A stretch of DNA of 64,000 nt, from positions 24,338 to 88,337 of the forward strand of contig CANOHT010000008.1 of assembly GCA_947565865.1 (NCBI GenBank), in the 5' to 3' direction. The notes under the pieces are model-generated. The model had not been told where the DNA came from and made no database searches. It saw only the letters and a list, made by a program, of their open reading frames with translations. Source of the DNA: an uncultured Clostridia bacterium. Lineage in GTDB: Bacteria > Bacillota > Clostridia > Christensenellales > Aristaeellaceae. Both the position numbers and the translations under genes were made by a program. Positions 1-7,752 of this stretch are shown here, one piece after another (position 1 is the stretch's first letter; each line of letters starts with the position of its first letter).

Positions 1-300
1 ATAACGGGTCTGCAGGTACATGACGTCGGGCAGCTCGTTGGCGGCGGCGCGAATCTTCATGGACTTGAAGTACTCGTCATCCTTGAACTCCTCGATCTCG
101 ATGGTCACATTGGGGTACTTCTCCTGGAAGCGGCCCTCCAGATCCAGCTCGTCAAAGAGCAGCATGGCCTCGTTATCATAGGTAGCGAAGGTCAGCGTGG
201 CCTTGATGTTGGTGTCAACGGCGCCATCCTCAGCGGCGGCAAAGCCGATCACACCCTGCATCAGGGTCAGGCACAGGAGCAGGGCAAAAAGCTTCTTCAT
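1..300 (-). CDS. Extracellular sugar-binding protein of an ABC importer (5' part only)
   Basis: The first 100 codons of a minus-strand gene whose 3' end lies outside the window. The protein starts with a Sec signal peptide (MKKLFALLLCLTLMQGVIGF followed by an AAA-type cleavage region). The mature part reads as the first lobe of a family 1 solute-binding protein, with TLTFATYDNEAML followed by FQEKYPNVTIEIEEF and DDEYFKSMKIRAAANELPDV. A GAGGAGG ribosome binding site sits about 8 nt before the ATG. The upstream minus-strand genes are a YesM-type kinase and a YesN-type response regulator, the usual partners of such importers. The substrate cannot be told from this fragment; a carbohydrate is the family expectation. 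Confidence 0.85.
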   Translation of the reverse strand, partial: MKKLFALLLCLTLMQGVIGFAAAEDGAVDTNIKATLTFATYDNEAMLLFDELDLEGRFQEKYPNVTIEIEEFKDDEYFKSMKIRAAANELPDVMYLQTRY

Positions 301-349
301 GATTCCTAACCTCCTCAATGTCGTGTGTCACGGAAACGGAAACAGCGCT

Positions 350-355
350 ATTATA
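350..355 (-). promoter_or_regulatory. Extended -10 element of a promoter for the sugar-binding protein gene
   Basis: On the minus strand this reads TATAAT preceded by TGC, an extended -10 motif, about 50 nt before the ATG at 300. No good -35 hexamer is visible at 17-18 nt, so the promoter may depend on the extended motif or on the AraC-type regulator encoded just upstream. Confidence 0.45.
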
Positions 356-443
356 GCAAAAAAGAGGAGGGGAAGGAATGACCTCCGGTTTGATATGTTT
401 GACAAATGGTTCAAAATTTCGACAGGATACCTGGCGCAGGCTG

Positions 444-2003
444 CTATTCCTTTTTTCGGCAGGCGGAGGGCGTCTGCCCGGTGACTTTCTTAAAGACGCG
501 GATGAAGTGCTCCATGGAGCCGTAGCCGACCTTCCGGGCGACGGCGTAGATTTTCATGTCGGTATGGGCCAGCAGCTCCTGGGCCGCGGCGACGCGCACG
601 CCGTTCAGGTAATCCGTGTAGGATACGCCAAAGCTTTTCTTAAACAGAGTGGAGAAATACTTTTCATTGTAGCCGAATTGGGCCGAGACCTCCGCCAGGC
701 TCAGGTCTGAGCGAGCATGGTGATCCTTGATGTATTTGCGCACGGCCAGGAAGGGCTCCTTTTCCGGCGCACTATAGCTCTCCCGGATGTATTCCGCGAT
801 GAGCCGAACGGTGGACACGAAGAAGATTTCGATGTCGCGCTGACTCTCCATGGCATGGAGACGATGATACAGCTGATGCTCAAGGCCAAGCTTGTACGCG
901 ATCTGGACATCAATAAAGCCGATGTCATAGTAGAGGATGAACAGCTGCTCCAGGGCCAGATGGCGGGCATCCGCCAGGGAAAGGGCGTGTATCCGCTGGG
1001 CAATGGCGGCCTGCTCCTGGGCAATTACCGCGCCGTCAGCGTCGATGACGGCCTGAACCAGCGCCGGGCGAAGCCTGTTTGAAGCCAGGCTCAGCGGGTT
1101 AAAGCGGTCGTAGACCCGTTCGTCATACACGCATCCGGGACCCAGCACATAGCGCAGGGTGGTGTTGAGTTCCGCCTGCTCCAGGGCGGGATAAAAGGCC
1201 TTGTCCGGCGCTGGTGCGTCCACATAGGCAAGCCCGACTGTGCAGGAAATGTTCATATAGTTTTTCCACGCCTTTTTCACCGTGCGGACGAAGGCGGCGG
1301 CGCTGTCCCGGCTGCGGCCTTCCAGGGCCAGAGAATAAAAGAGAAAGTGCCGGGAGGCGTCGAAGGAGTAGAAGCCGTCGCAGTCCCGGAACGCAGGCAC
1401 CTGCCGGGCCAGTTTGGTCAGCGGGTCGATAAGGGCGGAGGCGGCGTCGCTGCCAAAGCGCGGCAGCTCCCGATACAGATCGTCCACAAAGAGGCAGGCC
1501 AGCACATAGCCCGCCCGAAGTCCCGGCAGCGCGGAGGGCCTGGCGGCATGGCGGATTACCTCGGACAGAACGCCGCTGACATCCGTTGCCGTCGCGCCGT
1601 CAGACTGACCGGGAGCGGCGACACGGTTGTCCAGCTGGGAGCGGACAGCGCGCAGAATGCCGCGCAGATGCTCGTCGTTCAACTCCTGCTTGAGCACATA
1701 GTCCATAGCGCCCTTCTTGAAGGCCTCCTTGACCAGGGGGAAGTCGTCGAAGGCGCTGAGAATCACCACCACCGGGGTCTGCCCCAGCGTCCGAACGGCG
1801 TCCATCAGTTCCAGACCCGTGCAAACCGGCATTCGGATGTCCGTCAGGATCAGATCCACCGGCTGGGTGCGCAGGGCGTCAAGGGCTTCCCGGCCGTTCT
1901 TGTAACAGCCGCGCAGGATGAAGCCCTCCGCGGGCCAATCCACCATCTTTTCTATGGCGGCGCGCACCAGAATCTCGTCATCAATCACGATAGCGGAATA
2001 CAT
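444..2003 (-). CDS. YesN-type response regulator with AraC-family DNA-binding domain
   Basis: A 519-residue two-component regulator. The N-terminal receiver domain (about residues 1-125) shows the acidic pair D8/D9, the phosphoacceptor D55 in LILTDIRMP, and the conserved Lys in VLKQE. A central region of about 250 residues has no motif I recognise. The C-terminus (about 415-519) is an AraC-type double helix-turn-helix, with YIKDHHARSDLSLAEVSAQF and a second helix pair ending VTGQTPSACRKK. Its ATG overlaps the TGA of the sensor kinase gene by one base (TGATG), so the two are translationally coupled. It probably activates the downstream sugar-binding protein gene at 1-300. Confidence 0.93.
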   Translation of the reverse strand: MYSAIVIDDEILVRAAIEKMVDWPAEGFILRGCYKNGREALDALRTQPVDLILTDIRMPVCTGLELMDAVRTLGQTPVVVILSAFDDFPLVKEAFKKGAMDYVLKQELNDEHLRGILRAVRSQLDNRVAAPGQSDGATATDVSGVLSEVIRHAARPSALPGLRAGYVLACLFVDDLYRELPRFGSDAASALIDPLTKLARQVPAFRDCDGFYSFDASRHFLFYSLALEGRSRDSAAAFVRTVKKAWKNYMNISCTVGLAYVDAPAPDKAFYPALEQAELNTTLRYVLGPGCVYDERVYDRFNPLSLASNRLRPALVQAVIDADGAVIAQEQAAIAQRIHALSLADARHLALEQLFILYYDIGFIDVQIAYKLGLEHQLYHRLHAMESQRDIEIFFVSTVRLIAEYIRESYSAPEKEPFLAVRKYIKDHHARSDLSLAEVSAQFGYNEKYFSTLFKKSFGVSYTDYLNGVRVAAAQELLAHTDMKIYAVARKVGYGSMEHFIRVFKKVTGQTPSACRKKE

Positions 2004-3724
2004 CAGGCATTCTCCTCCGGATCAGGATGAACCGCGGGCAGCGTCAGGGTGATGGTGACGCCCTGACCTGGGCGGCTTTCGATGGTCATGGCGCCGCGCT
2101 GGGCGTCCAGCAGCGCGAGCCTGCGGCGCACGTTGCTCAGACCGACGGAGCTGCCCTCGGGCGAGGGCTGATTCAGCTCGGCCAGACGCTGCGGTGGGAT
2201 GCCCGCGCCATTGTCGGATACGGTGACGCGCAGCAAGTCCCCGGACAGGCGGCTGACGATGCGGATGACGCCGGGGGTATCCTGCTCGGCAAAGCCGTGC
2301 TGGATGGCATTCTCCACCAGGGGCTGCAAAAGCAGCTTGGGCAGCCGACAGTCCAGCGTGTCCTCCGCCAGATCGTATTCAACGCGGAAATCGGCAGCCT
2401 TGCGGATTTCCATAATGCGAACATAAGCCTCCAGGGTCTGCCGCTCGGTGATGAGGGTGTACTGTTCGCTGGGATTGCGCAGGATGCCGCGCATGATCGC
2501 CATCAGCCAGGAGGCCATGTCACGGATCGCGTCAAACTTCGCCATGTCGGCCATGAAACGGATGGTATTGACGGTATTGAGCAGAAAATGCGGGTTAATC
2601 TCATGCTGAAGGGCCTTGAGCTCCTCCCGGTATTTCTCCTGCTCCTGGCGACGGTTTTCCCGGATAAGCGCCTCCATGCTGTCGGCTGTGTCGTTGAAAA
2701 AGCGCATCACGTCCCTGAGCTCGCGATGGCCGCAGGGCGTCAGACGGTGGGAGAAATCGCCCCGGCCCCAGCCTCCCAGCCCATCGTGAAGCTGCCCCAG
2801 GGGCTTGACGATGGCGCGCAGGAAAAGCCGCGAACAGATTGTGAACAGCGCCAGCATCAGGCAGATCACCGGCAGAATTACGCCCAGCGCCCGATAGAAG
2901 GGCAGGAGCAGCAGCTGATTATCCACCAGGGTCAGGATAGTCAGGGAGGTTCCGGGGAGGGTGGTTTCCACGAACCAGTCATAGCTTCCCAGCTCCTCTC
3001 CGCCGGTTGCGGCGAAGCGCTCCGCCGCGTCAAGGGTTTCTGGGTCGCCAGCAAGGGGACGGCTGCCGTCCAGCAGAAAGGTGCGGACGGCACTGGCGTC
3101 CGTATTGGCGTCCGCGATGTGCTTTTCAACGTCGGTGGTAAAGAACAGCATGGCGACATCCAGGTCATGGACGGGCGCCAGGGGCTGCTGGGGGCGGAGG
3201 GCGGCGGCCAACAGCACCCGGCCATGCCGCCGCACGGGAAAATGCAGGATGTCCTCCGAAAGGCTGCCGATGCTGACCAGGTTAGGCTTCTCTCTGGCAG
3301 CGTTGTACAGCGCGGATTGGCGAACCTGCTGGGCCGGCACGGAAAGTCCGGCGATCAGCTCATAGCATTCGCCGTCGTTCATATACAGATGAACGGCCTG
3401 CAGGTTGCCGGAGCGCAGCGTATAGCTGCTCAGGAGCGATTGCAGACGGGCGGTGCGTTCGTAGCGCTGGCCGGACGCGTCGGAGGACGCGAGCCGCAGC
3501 GCTTCGCCGTCGTTGCTCACCAGAAAGCCGGACAGGGTCAGGGACGCGCCGCGCACCTCCTCCCGAAGGGTTTCGGCGATGCGGGCGTGGAGCGTATCGA
3601 CGCTGGCGTTTGCCTCGGTCATCAGATGATGATGGATTGCCGCGATGCTGACGCCGGCGATGACGAGCAGGGGCGCCACGATCAATAGCAGGCTGGTCAG
3701 ATAAAAAGCGGACTTCAGCCGCAC
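2003..3724 (-). CDS. YesM-type sensor histidine kinase
   Basis: A membrane sensor kinase of about 574 residues. An N-terminal membrane segment (FYLTSLLLIVAPLLVIAGVS) is followed by an extracytoplasmic sensor region and a second membrane helix near residue 300 (VILPVICLMLALFTICSRLF), then a HAMP linker. The His_kinase domain carries the phospho-acceptor motif EINPHFLLNTVN, and a HATPase_c domain shows LLLQPLVENAIQHGF and DNGAGIP. I chose the GTG at 3724 because GGGAGG lies 7 nt upstream; an in-frame ATG at 3769 has no ribosome binding site. It pairs with the overlapping response regulator. The ligand is unknown; a sugar or glycan signal is inferred from the neighbouring binding protein. Confidence 0.92.
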   Translation of the reverse strand: MRLKSAFYLTSLLLIVAPLLVIAGVSIAAIHHHLMTEANASVDTLHARIAETLREEVRGASLTLSGFLVSNDGEALRLASSDASGQRYERTARLQSLLSSYTLRSGNLQAVHLYMNDGECYELIAGLSVPAQQVRQSALYNAAREKPNLVSIGSLSEDILHFPVRRHGRVLLAAALRPQQPLAPVHDLDVAMLFFTTDVEKHIADANTDASAVRTFLLDGSRPLAGDPETLDAAERFAATGGEELGSYDWFVETTLPGTSLTILTLVDNQLLLLPFYRALGVILPVICLMLALFTICSRLFLRAIVKPLGQLHDGLGGWGRGDFSHRLTPCGHRELRDVMRFFNDTADSMEALIRENRRQEQEKYREELKALQHEINPHFLLNTVNTIRFMADMAKFDAIRDMASWLMAIMRGILRNPSEQYTLITERQTLEAYVRIMEIRKAADFRVEYDLAEDTLDCRLPKLLLQPLVENAIQHGFAEQDTPGVIRIVSRLSGDLLRVTVSDNGAGIPPQRLAELNQPSPEGSSVGLSNVRRRLALLDAQRGAMTIESRPGQGVTITLTLPAVHPDPEENA

Positions 3725-3999
3725 GGAGCATCCTCCCTTCGTGGTGAAGCCAAGGCGGCCGTACCGCATTGACAGAGAATGGTGTTGCTCACCGGCAGAA
3801 CGGTTTTGCCGTGTTTCCGGCCACGAGGCTGTATAAGGAAGCCGCCCGTTTGACGGCTGCGGGGCGGAGGGCGGCGGCTGCCTTCGGAACGGTTCGCTCA
3901 GACGGGCGGAGGTTCCTTTGGGCAGCGCGCTGCGCAGCCCGATACTTCAAAGCCGGGGCGACTTCGCGGGAATCCGGAGGACAGCGCCGCTGGCGGCAA
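3725..3999. other. Intergenic stretch without a recognisable gene
   Basis: GC-rich DNA upstream of the YesM-type kinase and downstream of the XRE/S24 gene terminator. I see no convincing promoter, ORF with a ribosome binding site, or repeat here. Open frames on both strands lack coding character. Confidence 0.5.
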
Positions 4000-4030
4000 A
4001 AGCGGGGCACCCGTCGCAGGTACCCCGCTT
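4000..4030 (-). terminator. Intrinsic terminator of the XRE/S24 unit
   Basis: Minus-strand hairpin with arms AGCGGGGTAC and GTGCCCCGCT around a loop of about 10 nt, followed by a short T run (TTTTGCC). It begins 9 nt beyond the stop codon at 4039. The T tract is short, so efficiency may be modest. Confidence 0.6.
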
Positions 4031-4038
4031 CACGCGCG

Positions 4039-4785
4039 TTACAGATTGATCTCCAGGCGCACGGCTCGGCCCAGGAAGCTGCATTCGTTCAGCTGGACGG
4101 TCTGGGCGTCATACTCCCGGTCGTAGGATTGGAGCAGCACGGTGGCGCCGTCCAGCTTTTTCACCTTGCGCAGATAGCGGTGGCTGTTGTGCTCGATCAG
4201 CATCACCGCGCCGTCCACAGGGCTCTGGGCGGGAACGATCAGCGCCACATCTCCCGCGTGGATGCGGAAGCCCCGCATACTGTCGTCCGGGGCCAGGAAG
4301 TAGAACACCTTGTCAGGATTCGCGCCCTCAATGCGTCCGGCCTGGATGGGCAGGAGCTTATAATCCACGGGCTTCATGACGGCATTCATCACCGGTACGC
4401 GCTTGAGTACGCTGCTCAGGGCGTCCAGCCACACGCTGCCCGTCACCCCGGAGGCGTCCTGGCCGCCTTCCGCGGGGGCGTCCTCATCCGGCCGTACCAG
4501 CCGGGGCTTGGCCTTGGCGGTGGTAACAGCCTTGGCTACGGTAGGGGCCGCCGTGGCCAAATCAACGGTGGCGGCGATGTCGTCCAGGGTGAAGTCGGCC
4601 TCCGTCTGCTCCCGCAGGCCGATGGTCTTCAGGATGCGGCGGGCCTGGTCATCCGCGATGATGCGGGTGCCGGCCTCCACCGCCATGATAAAGCTCTCGC
4701 TGACGCCGCACTTCTTGGCCACCTGCTTGGGGGTCATCTTGGCGCGAACGCGCTCCGTGCGGATCAAATCGCCCAGTCTGCTCAT
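4039..4785 (-). CDS. XRE-family regulator with LexA/CI-like (S24) C-terminal domain
   Basis: A 248-residue putative repressor. Residues 1-60 form a Cro/CI-type helix-turn-helix (TPKQVAKKCGVSESFIMAVE). A linker rich in Ala, Lys and Asp (about 70-115) leads to an S24 peptidase-like domain (about 130-248), with PDDSMRGFRIHAGDVALIVP containing the expected nucleophile Ser169. By manual alignment with LexA and lambda CI, the catalytic Lys position (YLRKVKK) is Arg206, so self-cleavage is doubtful; Lys207 is adjacent. The ATG overlaps the stop of the upstream nucleotidyltransferase-fold gene by 4 nt, so the two are co-translated. No target operator can be assigned. It could be a phage-type or stress repressor that has become a stable regulator. 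Confidence 0.82.
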   Translation of the reverse strand: MSRLGDLIRTERVRAKMTPKQVAKKCGVSESFIMAVEAGTRIIADDQARRILKTIGLREQTEADFTLDDIAATVDLATAAPTVAKAVTTAKAKPRLVRPDEDAPAEGGQDASGVTGSVWLDALSSVLKRVPVMNAVMKPVDYKLLPIQAGRIEGANPDKVFYFLAPDDSMRGFRIHAGDVALIVPAQSPVDGAVMLIEHNSHRYLRKVKKLDGATVLLQSYDREYDAQTVQLNECSFLGRAVRLEINL

Positions 4786-5240
4786 GCTTGTCCCTCCGAT
4801 GCCGTATTCAGATAAGTCGCGATGGCCTCCGCCTGGCGGAGGGCGCCGCGCGCGCGGTAAACCCGCTCCCAGGGCGTCAGGTCCATTAGGGGAACCGCCG
4901 CGCCCAATACCGTGGCGCTGCCCGCAATATCCTCTGCCGAGAACGGAAGCGAATGGCCCTCCACGGACAGTCCAGCCATCAGGGCGATGTCCGCGCCGTC
5001 AAAATGATAATCGCAGCGGAAGGCGTCCGCGCTGTCCGGATGCGGCGTGCGCATCCCCAGCTTGGATAGAATCTGATCCGCACGGGCCGCGTCATTCTCC
5101 GCCACCACAATGTCGAATTGATGATAGCTTTCCCCGATGCCGCGCTGATACATCAGCCATTCGCCGCCCGCGGCCCAGACGATGCCCGCCGCGTTCAGAC
5201 GCTCCGCCAGACGGCGCAGCGCTTTCTCCTTCAGGGCCAT
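4782..5240 (-). CDS. Nucleotidyltransferase-fold protein, probably catalytically inactive
   Basis: A protein of about 152 residues resembling the small MNT-like nucleotidyltransferase fold. WAAGGEWLMYQRGI matches the GG-x(9)-G entry loop, and SYHQFDIVVAENDAARADQIL matches the region that in relatives reads H-D-x-D. Here the first metal-binding Asp is replaced by Gln (HQFD), so nucleotide transfer is doubtful. I chose the ATG at 5240 because GAGGTG lies 6 nt upstream; a GTG at 5249 is the alternative. It overlaps the XRE/S24 gene (ATGA) and has its own promoter at 5273, so the two form a unit of their own. The pairing recalls toxin-antitoxin or regulatory modules, but no activity can be assigned. 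Confidence 0.6.
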   Translation of the reverse strand: MALKEKALRRLAERLNAAGIVWAAGGEWLMYQRGIGESYHQFDIVVAENDAARADQILSKLGMRTPHPDSADAFRCDYHFDGADIALMAGLSVEGHSLPFSAEDIAGSATVLGAAVPLMDLTPWERVYRARGALRQAEAIATYLNTASEGQA

Positions 5241-5272
5241 ACCGGCCACCTCGTTTCCTTATGGGATGCTTC

Positions 5273-5278
5273 ATTATA
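5273..5278 (-). promoter_or_regulatory. Extended -10 promoter of the NTase-fold/XRE unit
   Basis: Minus strand reads TGGTATAAT, a perfect -10 with the TG extension, 32 nt before the ATG at 5240 and just beyond the GH172 terminator. The -35 region is poor, as often seen with extended -10 promoters. Confidence 0.6.
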
Positions 5279-5311
5279 CCATATTTGCGGCTGGCTGGCT
5301 ACCGGGACAGC

Positions 5312-5339
5312 AAAAAATGCCTGCCCGGCATGGGCAGGC
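5312..5339 (-). terminator. Intrinsic terminator of the glycan-use operon
   Basis: Minus-strand hairpin GCCTGCCC-ATGCC-GGGCAGGC followed by ATTTTTT, 15 nt beyond the stop codon of the GH172 gene. It ends the operon that begins with the sensor kinase at 15094. Confidence 0.85.
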
Positions 5340-5353
5340 ACAGAATGACCGGA

Positions 5354-6418
5354 TCAGATCAGCTCCAGATCGTTGGGGGAACCAAGGGGCGGGAGCGTAC
5401 AGGAGGGCTTGTCCAGGTAGAAATAGGCCACGGAGCTGATGTCGTCCTGCAGGGGAAGGTATCGGCCGCCGCTGCGCCAGCCCAGAGCCTGGGTGGTCAG
5501 ACGGATGTCCCGCTGGAAATACACCGGATCGGTGATATGGAAGCGGTACATGCCAAAGCGCATCTGCGAACGGTAGAGCCTGTCCGGGCGGATGACCTGG
5601 GGCAGGCCCGCATAGGCGGTGGTGTACTCCTCATACTCATGGGTTTTCTGGTTTTCAAAGTCATAGGAGCCGCAGAAGTAGTCCTCCAGGCCGGTATAGC
5701 AGATGGAGGGGAATTCCCTGTCGTCGTCCACATAGATTTTGACTTCGCCCTCGCCCCACCAGCCGCAGTTGTGCACGCCCCAGGTCATATAGACGCCGGC
5801 GTACAGCCCCCGGCCGTGAATGCCGTCCAGGATGGTGAAGTCCTGCATGTAGGGCAGCGGATTTTCCCGGCGGAACTGGGCGTGGAAGTACAGAGCGTTT
5901 TCCTCCACGGGCTTACGCATGTAGTTGATTTGGTAATAGAGGTTCACCGGCTTGTCGTTGCGGTTTTCCAGGGTAATGCGGAAGCCCCTGCGGAAGGGCA
6001 TGGTCCAGTAGCAGTTGAAGGCCGAGCCAGGGTTGACGCAGATGGGCAGGGCGGATACCGGCGCGTACTCGTTCAAACCCTGGGCAAAGAAATCCCCCAG
6101 AGGGCATTCCACCGCGGGCGTGACCTCGCCGTCCCAGTAAATGCGGAGAATCTGGCCGCGCCACACGCCCGTGGGGGTCAGCCAGATTTGGCGGATTTCG
6201 CCCTCGTCCCGCACATCCGCCAGGGTCAGGGTTTCGCCCGCGCCGATGCCAATGCAGGGGTTAACCTTCCAGCCCGTGCCCAGCTCCCGGGCCGCCAGGC
6301 GCGCGGTGCCCTGCTCGAGGGGCGTTGCGCCGCCGCGCCCCTTCTCGCCGGTGAGATTCTCCGGGGATATGGAGACCAACTGGTGTCCTTTGCGAAAGCT
6401 GGCAAGCTGCTGCAGCAT
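5354..6418 (-). CDS. GH172 family (DUF2961) glycoside hydrolase-like protein
   Basis: A protein of about 354 residues of the DUF2961/GH172 family, whose characterised members act on fructofuranosyl or D-arabinofuranosyl linkages. Recognisable family blocks are DEGEIRQIWLTP, ILRIYWDGE, VECPLGDFF, NCYWTMPFRRGFRITLENR, YYQINYM, GWWGEGEVKIYVDDD and GLEDYFCGSYDF. No signal peptide is seen, so it probably acts in the cytoplasm on imported oligosaccharide. GAAAGG directly abuts the ATG at 6427, so I prefer the ATG at 6418, which gives a normal spacing. It is the last gene of the operon and is followed by a strong terminator. The exact substrate is not inferable. Confidence 0.88.
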   Translation of the reverse strand: MLQQLASFRKGHQLVSISPENLTGEKGRGGATPLEQGTARLAARELGTGWKVNPCIGIGAGETLTLADVRDEGEIRQIWLTPTGVWRGQILRIYWDGEVTPAVECPLGDFFAQGLNEYAPVSALPICVNPGSAFNCYWTMPFRRGFRITLENRNDKPVNLYYQINYMRKPVEENALYFHAQFRRENPLPYMQDFTILDGIHGRGLYAGVYMTWGVHNCGWWGEGEVKIYVDDDREFPSICYTGLEDYFCGSYDFENQKTHEYEEYTTAYAGLPQVIRPDRLYRSQMRFGMYRFHITDPVYFQRDIRLTTQALGWRSGGRYLPLQDDISSVAYFYLDKPSCTLPPLGSPNDLELI

Positions 6419-6467
6419 ATCGTTCATCCTTTCTGCTGTTCATATTGCTTGGGCGGTCAGGCCCGGA

Positions 6468-7727
6468 TCATTGGGCCAGCGTCGCCTGCTGCTTCTTTTG
6501 CAGCGCGATGGTCATCAGCGAGGCTGGAATTTGCAGCGCCGACAGCAGCACCATCATCAGCGGTGCGGCCTGGGCGGGGTCGGGCAGGAAGAAGACCGGG
6601 AGCAGGCCAAGTACGCGGCCGGAGGCGTAGAAGAACTCCCGCAGGGCATGAACCTCGCCGCCGTTCTGCGCCAGGACAGGGTCGTGCTGCACAACGCTCA
6701 TGTAGCCGGTGATGACGGGATTGCCCATGAAGACGCCCACCAGGCAGCCCAGCAGGGAATAGACCACATAGCCCGTCGCCGTGCGGTACAGGCATACGAT
6801 GCACACCGACAGCAGCGCACCGACGGATCCTACCAGCATCCCGCGCCCGCGGTTTTTGGCGGTGACAAACCGTCCGTAGGCCACGTTGACGGCCATGCTG
6901 AGCACTGCCGTCACCGCGGTGAGCATACCCATCACGGCCTCCTTCTGCAGCAATTCAAAGATCAGCAGGGTGGTGAAGTAACCGCTGCCGCTGGTGCGGA
7001 TGGAATCCAGCATGGTGACGCCCATGCTTTGCATCAGCGCCTTGTTGCGGAAAAAGCGTTTGGCGGTGACCCGAAGCTGGCTCTTCCTGACGCCCGTCTG
7101 GTTCGGCAGGGGCATCAGCCGATAGGACGCTCCGACGCCGCCCACCAGGATCAGGCTGGAGAGAATGAACAGCACCTTGTAGCCCGTCAGATCGCCAAAA
7201 GCGCTGATGAAAAAGCCTGTCAGCAGGGGCAGCACCAGTGAGACGACGGTGGAAAACAGCCCGATGGCGCCATAGGCCGTGTCACGGTTATCGTCCGTGG
7301 TATAGCCAAGGATCTGCGGGGTGTAGGCCGTGTAGAAGAAGGCGTTGCCGGAGGAAGAAATGACAGAGACAAGGTACACCATCTGGGTGGAGCTCCCGTC
7401 GATGAAAGCCAGCACGATATACGAAAGCGTGTGGAGCATCAGCCCGACCCGCAGACACAGATTCACCGATCCATGCCGAAGCACGCTGACGGCCATCAGC
7501 ATCACGAAAGGCTGCACGCAGGCCAGGAGCAGGTTGTACTTCATCAGCGCCATGTTGCTGCCCGTGGCCCGCAGCAAAAAGACGCCGAAATAGGAGCCGG
7601 ACAGCGAACCAGCCACGGTAAAAAGCCCGAACACCAGCAGGTAGCGCAGGAACGGGACGCCCAGCTGGTCATACTTGGTCTGAGCGGCAATGGTTCTGCT
7701 GATTCTGCGAAGGATGCCTGATGTCAT
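6468..7727 (-). CDS. Major facilitator superfamily transporter
   Basis: A protein of about 419 residues with roughly twelve hydrophobic helices, beginning FLRYLLVFGLFTVAGSLSGSY, in two halves separated by a basic central loop near RLMPLPNQTGVRKSQLRVTAKRF. The layout fits MFS_1. I chose the ATG at 7727 because GGGGTGA lies 6 nt upstream; a TTG two codons earlier is the alternative. It lies between the beta-helix protein and the GH172 gene, in an operon that already holds an ABC importer. It may therefore take up a second form of the sugar or export a product. Direction and substrate are unknown. Confidence 0.82.
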   Translation of the reverse strand: MTSGILRRISRTIAAQTKYDQLGVPFLRYLLVFGLFTVAGSLSGSYFGVFLLRATGSNMALMKYNLLLACVQPFVMLMAVSVLRHGSVNLCLRVGLMLHTLSYIVLAFIDGSSTQMVYLVSVISSSGNAFFYTAYTPQILGYTTDDNRDTAYGAIGLFSTVVSLVLPLLTGFFISAFGDLTGYKVLFILSSLILVGGVGASYRLMPLPNQTGVRKSQLRVTAKRFFRNKALMQSMGVTMLDSIRTSGSGYFTTLLIFELLQKEAVMGMLTAVTAVLSMAVNVAYGRFVTAKNRGRGMLVGSVGALLSVCIVCLYRTATGYVVYSLLGCLVGVFMGNPVITGYMSVVQHDPVLAQNGGEVHALREFFYASGRVLGLLPVFFLPDPAQAAPLMMVLLSALQIPASLMTIALQKKQQATLAQ

Positions 7728-7752
7728 ATGCAATCACCCCATCATTCGTCCG

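Noticed and set aside
4039..5240. Toxin-antitoxin system
   Set aside because: The pairing suggests it, but the NTase-fold protein lacks the first catalytic Asp and neither protein matches a known toxin; kept as a finding only.
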